Shown one piece after another: positions 22,989 to 28,715 of a stretch of DNA of 28,715 nucleotides. The notes under the pieces were generated by a model. It made no database searches and had not been told where the DNA came from. It saw only the letters and a program-made list of their open reading frames with translations. The first letter of the stretch is position 1. Each line of letters starts with the position of its first letter. Both the position numbers and the translations under genes were made by a program. Origin of the DNA: a virus; the IMG/VR virus record IMGVR_UViG_3300030104_000763, positions 1-28,715 of that record; one strand, given 5' to 3'.

Positions 22989-24185
22989 ATGGGCTTAATA
23001 TGTCCTGTTTGTTTTTCAAAGCAATTAAGAAAAGATGGTTGGGTACATGAAAAACAGAGATGGTTATGTAAAAAATGTATGGGCAAAACTATATGTCCTT
23101 TAAACTCTGATGATGCAGAGATACTAACAGAAAATGTAAAACTTGCAAAACAAAAGCAATCCTACCAAGACCTTAATAGAATAGAAAGAAAAACCTTTAG
23201 AGAATATGCAAGGGTAGAAAATGCTGTTGGTATGTACAGCAATAAATTAGCACAGATTTTTGACAAATATCAATTAAACAAACTTACTAAATCACACAAA
23301 AGAACTTCATCAGCAGTTGGTGTATTGCAGTTTAGTGATGTGCATTTTAATGAATTGGTTGATTTAGAGCATAATAAGTATGACTTTAGTGTTGCATCTA
23401 AAAGATGTAAATACTTTGTTAAAAAGGCTATTATGTACTTTAAATCACAAAATATAAGCAATATACTAATAGCACAAACAGGTGACCTGTTAAATAGTGA
23501 TAGAAGATTAGATGAATTGTTATCAATGGCTACTAATAGAGCAAAGGCTACTTTTTTAGCAGTAGATATATTTCAACAAGTGATTTTGGATTTAAATAAA
23601 CATTTTAATGTATCAGTTGCATCAGTTACAGGCAATGAATCAAGAGTAAAAGATAATTGGGGCTGGAGTAAAATGTTAGCATCTGATAATTATGATTATA
23701 CTATATTTCAAACATTAAAGTATTTATTTAAAGATAGTAAAGTTAATTTTATTAATGGTGATCCTACTGAATTAGTAGTTGAGGTAGCAGGTCAGAATTT
23801 ATTAATGTTGCATGGTAATGGTGCAATTAAAAAAGGATTAGATACAAGTATAACACAGATTATGGGCAGATATAAAGCAAGAGGAACAAACATAGATTAT
23901 GTTATATTTGGTCATATACATAGTGCAAGAGTGTCTGATAGTTTTTCAAGAAGCAGTAGCATGGTAGGTGCTAATGATTATTCAGAGAAAGCATTGAATT
24001 TAGCAGGTAGGGCATCACAAAATTGTTATATATTTTATGACAATGGTAATAGAGATGGTGTAAAGATTGATCTGCAAAACTATGATGAAGATATGTATGA
24101 TATAAACAAATCATTAGAATCATATAATGCTAAAAGTCATGACAAAGTAAATAGTGGAACAACAATATTTAAAGTGGTAGTATAA
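22989..24185 (+). CDS. Zinc-ribbon plus calcineurin-like metallophosphoesterase
   Basis: A 398-residue two-domain protein. Residues 1-38 are a zinc ribbon (CPVC at 5-8, CKKC at 27-30) of the type seen in DNA-binding and transposase N-termini. Residues about 108-345 are a metallophosphoesterase: SDVH (116-119), GDLLNSD (165-171), GNES (215-218), LHGNG (H275) and FGHIHS (GHIH at 308-311). The usual GNH has glutamate in place of histidine. Such enzymes hydrolyse phosphodiesters, as in SbcD/Mre11-type nucleases or cyclic nucleotide enzymes. It sits inside the lysis cassette, an odd place for DNA metabolism; its substrate is unknown. Confidence 0.85.
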   Translation: MGLICPVCFSKQLRKDGWVHEKQRWLCKKCMGKTICPLNSDDAEILTENVKLAKQKQSYQDLNRIERKTFREYARVENAVGMYSNKLAQIFDKYQLNKLTKSHKRTSSAVGVLQFSDVHFNELVDLEHNKYDFSVASKRCKYFVKKAIMYFKSQNISNILIAQTGDLLNSDRRLDELLSMATNRAKATFLAVDIFQQVILDLNKHFNVSVASVTGNESRVKDNWGWSKMLASDNYDYTIFQTLKYLFKDSKVNFINGDPTELVVEVAGQNLLMLHGNGAIKKGLDTSITQIMGRYKARGTNIDYVIFGHIHSARVSDSFSRSSSMVGANDYSEKALNLAGRASQNCYIFYDNGNRDGVKIDLQNYDEDMYDINKSLESYNAKSHDKVNSGTTIFKVVV

Positions 24186-24493
24186 TGGATTGGTTTGATA
24201 TAGTAGATAGATATGGCATTGCAGTTGCAATGAGTGTTGTGATGGCTTTGTATATATGGAAAAGCACAAAGTTTATACAAGATGAATTGACAAGAGAATT
24301 AAGAGAATCTTTTGGTAGATTAGAAGGCATATTGGTTAAGTTAATTGACCAACAAAAGAAGATGCAGTTAGAACAAAAAGGTATTGAAAACTCTTACAAA
24401 ACATTAGTAGAAGTTATTGCTAAATTAAGTGGCAATGGATTAAGAGAAAAGTTTTTAAGAATGCAGGAAAGAAATGATAATAAAAAATATTAG
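24185..24493 (+). CDS. Holin-like membrane protein (BhlA-like layout)
   Basis: A 102-residue protein with one N-terminal membrane segment (YGIAVAMSVVMALYIW, about residues 10-25) followed by a long charged coiled coil (LEGILVKLIDQQKKMQLEQK) and a basic end. One transmembrane helix plus a coiled coil is the layout of BhlA/UviB-type holins and related bacteriocin-release proteins. It starts on the last base of the phosphoesterase stop and lies among lysis genes, so it is a good candidate for the holin. Confidence 0.6.
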   Translation: MDWFDIVDRYGIAVAMSVVMALYIWKSTKFIQDELTRELRESFGRLEGILVKLIDQQKKMQLEQKGIENSYKTLVEVIAKLSGNGLREKFLRMQERNDNKKY

Positions 24494-24572
24494 CACAAGA
24501 TGTCTTATATTATTATTATGGATATTAGATAAATTAGTGATGTTCCTATTATTTACATTAAGCAGAATATGA
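24474..24572 (+). CDS. Very small hydrophobic peptide (32 aa)
   Basis: MIIKNISTRCLILLLWILDK then a second hydrophobic stretch LVMFLLFTLSRI. It starts 20 bases inside the end of the holin-like gene, with AGGAAAG upstream, and overlaps the following gene by four bases (ATGA). This chain of overlaps, and the otherwise unexplained 75-base gap, suggest a real membrane peptide of the lysis cassette. It is too short for homology evidence. Confidence 0.4.
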   Translation: MIIKNISTRCLILLLWILDKLVMFLLFTLSRI

Positions 24573-24784
24573 CAAAAGATAAACAAATAGATATATTATG
24601 GAAGGCAGTAAATAAACAAGGAAGATACATAGAGCAACTTGAAATACAGGTTGCATCTTTAAAGAAAGATTCACATCCTCCTATCTTCAAAGAATCACAA
24701 TATAATAATTTGGTTCAAAGATTAGAGTTTGTTGAAGCATTTATAAATCAATTAGAATTAATAAGCAAAGGAGAAATGAACTAA
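24569..24784 (+). CDS. Small coiled-coil protein
   Basis: A 71-residue protein mostly made of helices: KQIDILWKAVNKQGRYIEQL and, after HPPIFKESQ, a second helix LVQRLEFVEAFINQLELI. No membrane segment. Its start overlaps the small hydrophobic peptide and its stop overlaps the next start by one base, tying it to the lysis cassette. It may pair with one of the membrane proteins. Confidence 0.55.
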   Translation: MTKDKQIDILWKAVNKQGRYIEQLEIQVASLKKDSHPPIFKESQYNNLVQRLEFVEAFINQLELISKGEMN

Positions 24785-25062
24785 TGGAATTTTTAACTAA
24801 CAACTTAACATTATTAGCAGGTGGAACAACAGCAGGTTTAGTATTATGGTTACTTAAAAGAATACCTAATCATAAGATATATGATACAGTAGAGAATTGT
24901 GCATATGCTTTAGGTAATTTAATGACATTGAGATTATCTAAAATGAAGTGGACTAAAGACCTATGGAATGCTACAATAGAACCATACTTTATTGACTTAA
25001 TAGATAATACTGTTGGTGCATTTATCAATGGATTTATCAATGGATTAAGGAGTGATAAGTAA
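24784..25062 (+). CDS. Membrane protein of the lysis cassette (second holin candidate)
   Basis: A 92-residue protein with a hydrophobic N-terminal segment (LTLLAGGTTAGLVLWLLK, about residues 8-25), then a soluble helical part with KWTKDLWNATIEPYFIDLID and an end FINGFINGLRSDK that contains a short repeat (FINGFING). Similar small proteins with 'W..TIEP...DLIDN' occur in marine phage lysis regions as I recall, usually without a proven function. It could be a holin or holin partner. One-base overlaps with both neighbours. Confidence 0.55.
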   Translation: MEFLTNNLTLLAGGTTAGLVLWLLKRIPNHKIYDTVENCAYALGNLMTLRLSKMKWTKDLWNATIEPYFIDLIDNTVGAFINGFINGLRSDK

Positions 25063-25214
25063 TGTTTCAAGTATTATTAGGCAAATGGATTGCTAAAAAA
25101 GGTGGTGTAACTGCATTGCTTATAGTTGGTGACCTTATCACAAAGATTACTAAATCAGAGAAAGATGATAAGATGTGGAAGAAAATCAGACCTATTATAA
25201 AGAAGTATAGATAG
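25062..25214 (+). CDS. Small basic membrane-associated protein (50 aa)
   Basis: A 50-residue protein with a short hydrophobic stretch (GGVTALLIVGDLI, about residues 14-26) and a strongly basic C-terminus (KKIRPIIKKYR). Its ATG overlaps the previous stop and its TAG shares a base with the GTG start of the fibre gene. A ribosome site AAGGAG lies upstream. It may anchor to the membrane or bind a partner in the lysis or fibre module. Confidence 0.55.
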   Translation: MFQVLLGKWIAKKGGVTALLIVGDLITKITKSEKDDKMWKKIRPIIKKYR

Positions 25215-26623
25215 TGTCATACAACATAGCAGATATTAAAAATAGATTAAGTGGATTCTATCAAAGAGTTATAAAAAACATTATAAGTTTAGGTGATGAT
25301 AGCACATTAGAATCTGATCTAAAACCACTAAAGGTTGGTGAAAAAAATACACCTATTGAATTATCTGAATCTGAAGTAAATGTAAGAGGTACAATTAATG
25401 CAGAAGCAATCAATGTTAAAGGCTCTGCTGTGCAAACAGGAACAGATGCAGGTGCTACACAATTAAGTGAACTATCAGATGTAACTTATTCATCAGGTGA
25501 TTTAACAATAACTGATTTAGATACTATAGTTTCTAGTGGTGATGTAACTGTAGATTCAGGTGGTAAGATTAGTTTAGATTCTACTAATGATTCAAATGGT
25601 GCAATAGATGGAACTACTTTCAAAACAGCAGGTACTGAATTTGCTGCAATAACTTCACATCATGCACTATCAACTTTAACTTTATATGAAGCAGGTGGTT
25701 CAAGCACAGATGACTATTTTACAATATCAGTAGATGCAGCAGGTGCAACTACTTTAGAAACTGTAGATGCAGGTGGTTCAGCAGGAAATATAACTTTAAA
25801 TCCTGATGGTGGTGTACTTGTATCAGGTGCTGATTTAACATTAGATGCTACAAAAGAAGTTGTATTAGATGGTAGTGGTGGACACACAAAAATATCAGAA
25901 TCAGTAGCAGATTTTATGAATTTTCAAGTTGGTGGGGAAGATTTGATGGCTATTCAAGAAAAAGCATCTACTTCAGTTGCACAATCAAGCAAAATATGGT
26001 CAAATTGTCCAATTCTTTTAAAAGATTTAGGTGGAGTAGCAGATACTCCTGCAAGTGGATATGGTGCTTTATATGTTAATAGTGATGTGTTATATTTTAA
26101 AACAGATGGTGGAACTGCAAGCAATTTATTAGCAGGTGGTGGAACTACAAGATGGACAAGAAATACAGGTGGATATATAACAAACAAAACAAGCACAACT
26201 TTATATTATTTTCAATACAGACCTAATAGTGAATTTTGGAGCAATTCAGATTCATCTCCTACATCAATCAATCAATATGATGCTCCTGCTTGTCAGTTTC
26301 ATGCTCCTGCAGATGGAACACTAACCAATATAACTGCTTCAGGATATGTTAATGATACAGGAGCAACAGATCCATTTAAATTTTATGTATATAAAGGAAC
26401 TCCTGCAAATGATGCTACAAGCACAAGTTTAACTTTAATAGGAACTTCAGATGCTCCTGCTACAATTTCAAGTGCAGGAAAAACATTTTCTATAAATACA
26501 GATATTAGTTCAAGTAATTCTTTTTCTGCAGGAGATGCAATATTTATTATGTGGAAGAAGGATAGCAATACAGGAAGTCAAGATGTTTATTTTAGTATAA
26601 CAATTAGTGGAGAATATGACTAA
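25214..26623 (+). CDS. Tail/head fibre-like protein
   Basis: A 469-residue protein initiated at GTG 25214 (no ATG nearby). After a helical N-terminal 30 residues that may attach it to the virion, it is a long run of short beta strands rich in G, S, T and D (SGDLTITDLDTIVSSGDVTV; GNITLNPDGGVLVSGADLTL), like triple-beta-helix fibre shafts, with a compact C-terminal domain (about residues 310-469) containing the W, Y and F residues (RWTRNTGGYITNK; FKFYVYKGTPAND) that could contact host surface. Fibre proteins set host range. Confidence 0.7.
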   Translation: MSYNIADIKNRLSGFYQRVIKNIISLGDDSTLESDLKPLKVGEKNTPIELSESEVNVRGTINAEAINVKGSAVQTGTDAGATQLSELSDVTYSSGDLTITDLDTIVSSGDVTVDSGGKISLDSTNDSNGAIDGTTFKTAGTEFAAITSHHALSTLTLYEAGGSSTDDYFTISVDAAGATTLETVDAGGSAGNITLNPDGGVLVSGADLTLDATKEVVLDGSGGHTKISESVADFMNFQVGGEDLMAIQEKASTSVAQSSKIWSNCPILLKDLGGVADTPASGYGALYVNSDVLYFKTDGGTASNLLAGGGTTRWTRNTGGYITNKTSTTLYYFQYRPNSEFWSNSDSSPTSINQYDAPACQFHAPADGTLTNITASGYVNDTGATDPFKFYVYKGTPANDATSTSLTLIGTSDAPATISSAGKTFSINTDISSSNSFSAGDAIFIMWKKDSNTGSQDVYFSITISGEYD

Positions 26624-26757
26624 TGGATTTAATTGATAAAAAATCTGAAAAATATTTAGATGTAGCAAAAGATTCAAATGAATCTTCAGATGCAGTCTTA
26701 TTAAGAGAAATTGTAGAGAAAGTCAATGAAATAGTTGAATGGATTAATAATCAATAA
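26623..26757 (+). CDS. Small acidic helical protein (44 aa)
   Basis: A 44-residue protein (start MDLIDKKSEKYLDVAK, end EIVEWINNQ) that is one or two amphipathic helices, overlapping the fibre stop by one base. Its place between two fibre-like genes suggests a fibre chaperone or small fibre-associated subunit. No homology visible by eye. Confidence 0.5.
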   Translation: MDLIDKKSEKYLDVAKDSNESSDAVLLREIVEKVNEIVEWINNQ

Positions 26758-26842
26758 GAATCATTGATTGTGCATAAATAATTTATATGTATAAAAATAA
26801 AAATAATATGTTATATTATAATCAAATAAAAGGTAAAAATTA
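26758..26842 (+). promoter_or_regulatory. AT-rich gap with a possible promoter
   Basis: This 85-base gap contains an exact TATAAT (26817-26822) 21 bases before the next start codon, but no clear -35 box. In such an AT-rich sequence a chance match is quite likely. No terminator hairpin seen. Confidence 0.25.
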
Positions 26843-27640
26843 ATGAGTTTGACTAACAAATCACCATCAGAAACATACAAAGATTTAATGTATGTTGATA
26901 ATTCTAATAATGGTGTAGATTCTACTAAAAGAGCAGTTAAGTCAGGTGAAGGTTCATCTTCAGCAATTAGTGTATCAGATAGAGGATTGTTAGTTAAATC
27001 AGCAACTGATAATACATCAGCATTAGATGTGCAAAATTCAGGTGGAACAAGTAAGTTTTTAGTTGATACTACAAACAATTATGTCAAAGCAAATGGTGTT
27101 CATGTAAACACACAATATAAAACTTTTTCATTAGATGCTAACATAACATCAGCAAATACAGCAGGTTATCATTATCCATTGTCAGCAACAGGCAATTATT
27201 TAGGATATGGTGGTTTGGCAGATCAAGTAAATGCTTTAGGAAATGGAACTGACCCTGCAACTTCAGTTACTTTTTCTGATAGTGCTGATAACAAGGCAAG
27301 TAATTGGACACCATTAATATGGTATGTTCCTGATGCAATTACAATAGATTCAGTTGTTGCATTAGAAGGTGCAGATGCAGCAACAGGAGATACTACAAGG
27401 TTTCATTTAATGGGTTATGATTTTACATCAGGTGCATCAGCAGGACTAACTAATGGTGTGTTGTTAGCACATAATTCAGATACAACTAATGCAGGTGATG
27501 AACAAATATATAAAAGCACACTAACAATAGATAGTGCAAATGTAAGTGCAGGACAAGTAGTAATAGCAACTTTTGAATCAGATTCAATTAATTCAGATTA
27601 TAGTTACCAAATGATAGTTAAATATCACATTACAGGTTAA
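26843..27640 (+). CDS. Fibre/appendage protein
   Basis: A 265-residue protein with the glycine-, serine-, threonine- and aspartate-rich beta composition of phage fibres. Residues 1-80 carry an attachment-like part (SPSETYKDLMYVDNSNNGVD; RGLLVKSATDNTSALDVQN), and the rest forms a probable C-terminal head domain with NWTPLIWYVPDAITIDSV and HITG at the end. The layout is common in appendage proteins of uncultured marine phages, where several successive fibre genes occur. An AAAGG site precedes the ATG. Confidence 0.65.
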   Translation: MSLTNKSPSETYKDLMYVDNSNNGVDSTKRAVKSGEGSSSAISVSDRGLLVKSATDNTSALDVQNSGGTSKFLVDTTNNYVKANGVHVNTQYKTFSLDANITSANTAGYHYPLSATGNYLGYGGLADQVNALGNGTDPATSVTFSDSADNKASNWTPLIWYVPDAITIDSVVALEGADAATGDTTRFHLMGYDFTSGASAGLTNGVLLAHNSDTTNAGDEQIYKSTLTIDSANVSAGQVVIATFESDSINSDYSYQMIVKYHITG

Positions 27641-27648
27641 GGAGCAAT

Positions 27649-28715
27649 ATGGCAGATAAAAAATTACAAGCAAATTTAACATTATCTACAGATACAGATT
27701 ATGATTGTACTTATTCAGATACATTTGAAGATGTATTTGTAAGTAATTTTGTAGTTGAAAATCTTGATAAGTTTACACAAATACAAGAAGGAACAAGAAC
27801 AAAAGGATTAGGTAGTATAGAAACTGCAAAAGCAGTATTGATTAAGAATACAGGTAATATATGTGCAGAGATCCTTATAACAGCACAAGATTATAAAGAT
27901 ACAAGTTCAGTTGATGCTGCTAACAATGTAGATGTTGGTGGTGGTGGTGCAACTAAATTAAGAAGTTTTTCAATGCTATTACCTGCACAAAGATTTGTGT
28001 TTTTACCTAATACAAGAATGATTAGTTATTCATCAACAGATGATACTTCTGATGGTAGTCTTATTTATCAATCAGCAGCAAATGCACCTGTAGGTGCTGT
28101 TTCTATAGAACCTAAAGATATTAATAGTGGTAATAGTTATAGAGATGTTAGGCTAATTAATAGTGCTACTTATGGAACAGGTACAGCAGTTTTAGTTAAT
28201 GATGGTGATGCTACTGCAACTTCAACAGAACTAACTGTAGATGACCACCATTGGCTTAAAGAAGGTGACAAATTGATGATGATAGTTGGAGGTGTTAAAG
28301 AAATAGTACAAATAACATTTATGCAAAGTGATACTACAATAAAAATATCAAGAGCATTAGATGGCTCTAAAGCAGTAGTTATTGCTGATAATACTACATT
28401 AGTATATGCTTTCCATAATGGATATTTACCATTTGATACATCAAGAGTTCAAACAGATGCTAATGGTAGATTTAAGCAGCATGGTGCATTCTTTGGTTAT
28501 GCAAGAACAGCAGATGCAGTAGTTGATGGTTTAGTTCCTGGATCTGTAAGCATAGGTCCTTTTTATACTGAAGGTGGATATTTAGATTGGGGATTAAGTG
28601 GTTTGACTGCTAATACAGAAACAGGTAGCAGAACACTCAACGATCCTATGTTTGACAAATTGACAGAAAGTGAACAAGCTAATTTATTAAAAACTCAGAA
28701 CTTGATGAGACAAGA
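27649..28715 (+). CDS. Fibre/appendage protein, open at the right window edge (partial)
   Basis: This frame starts at ATG 27649 with ribosome site AAGGAG and stays open to the edge (355 codons). The start (DKKLQANLTLSTDTDYDCTY), the loop QIQEGTRTKGLGSIETAK, many polar beta strands, and SVSIGPFYTEGGYLDWGLSG near residue 308 resemble virion appendage proteins. From about residue 330 the character changes: SRTLNDPMFDKLTESEQANL is helical and charged, with an in-frame ATG at 28648. That tail may be the beginning of the adaptor gene seen at 1-691, because the frames match if the ends are joined. The only CG of the window (28641-28642) lies exactly here. Confidence 0.6.
   Translation, partial: MADKKLQANLTLSTDTDYDCTYSDTFEDVFVSNFVVENLDKFTQIQEGTRTKGLGSIETAKAVLIKNTGNICAEILITAQDYKDTSSVDAANNVDVGGGGATKLRSFSMLLPAQRFVFLPNTRMISYSSTDDTSDGSLIYQSAANAPVGAVSIEPKDINSGNSYRDVRLINSATYGTGTAVLVNDGDATATSTELTVDDHHWLKEGDKLMMIVGGVKEIVQITFMQSDTTIKISRALDGSKAVVIADNTTLVYAFHNGYLPFDTSRVQTDANGRFKQHGAFFGYARTADAVVDGLVPGSVSIGPFYTEGGYLDWGLSGLTANTETGSRTLNDPMFDKLTESEQANLLKTQNLMRQ

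Noticed and set aside
1-28715. Terminal direct repeat between the two window edges
   Set aside because: Comparing the first and last hundred bases by eye shows no shared sequence.
1-28715. tRNA genes, CRISPR arrays, insertion sequences, integrase and attachment sites
   Set aside because: No cloverleaf-like segments, regularly spaced repeats, transposase or recombinase motifs were found. The zinc ribbon at 22989 resembles transposase N-termini but is followed by a phosphoesterase.

Overview
The window is one continuous block of tailed-phage genome. Every gene I can support is on the + strand. Genes are tightly packed, many stop and start codons overlap by 1-4 bases, and base composition is strongly AT-rich (about 30% GC by eye). 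Gene content fits a small siphovirus: a tail tube, a short tape measure, tail assembly chaperones joined by a frameshift, no tail sheath, and an SPP1-like portal and MuF-type head protein. The style resembles uncultured marine siphophages known from metagenomes, but nothing in the sequence fixes the host. No integrase, repressor/lysogeny module, DNA polymerase, primase, helicase, tRNA or CRISPR array was seen.

Layout: 1-691 head-tail adaptor (5' end outside the window); 691-10474 tail module (tail terminator, small connector, tail tube, chaperones with a -1 frameshift, tape measure, a 1294-aa hub-like protein ending in a dockerin-like repeat, two further tail proteins); 10475-10659 terminator and probable early promoter; 10660-15284 early DNA-metabolism module (four very small genes, an annealing-type protein, a SpoVG-like protein with an SSB-like tip, an HTH protein, an MT-A70 methyltransferase, a replication-initiator-like protein, a PD-(D/E)XK nuclease, a zinc finger, a RusA resolvase, a DPPY methyltransferase); 15333-21341 packaging and head module (TerS, TerL, portal, DUF5872-like protein, MuF, virion morphogenesis protein, scaffold, capsid); 21412-25214 accessory virion and lysis genes (T4-type lysozyme, XhlA-like and holin-like membrane proteins, a zinc-ribbon phosphoesterase); 25214-28715 fibre-like proteins, the last running off the window.

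The adaptor gene that would normally follow the head genes is the gene cut by the left edge. The ORFs open at the two edges would be in the same frame if the ends were joined. The window may therefore be a complete, circularly permuted genome opened inside a gene, but this is inference.

The most striking property is not a gene. The dinucleotide CG is almost absent: reading every line I found one, at 28641-28642. All arginines use AGA/AGG, no NCG codon appears, and C-ending codons are not followed by G-starting codons. The avoidance therefore acts on the nucleic acid, not on protein or codon choice. Two adenine methyltransferases in the early module suggest that this phage faces strong DNA-targeting defence, or shares an unusual mutational or methylation environment with its host.
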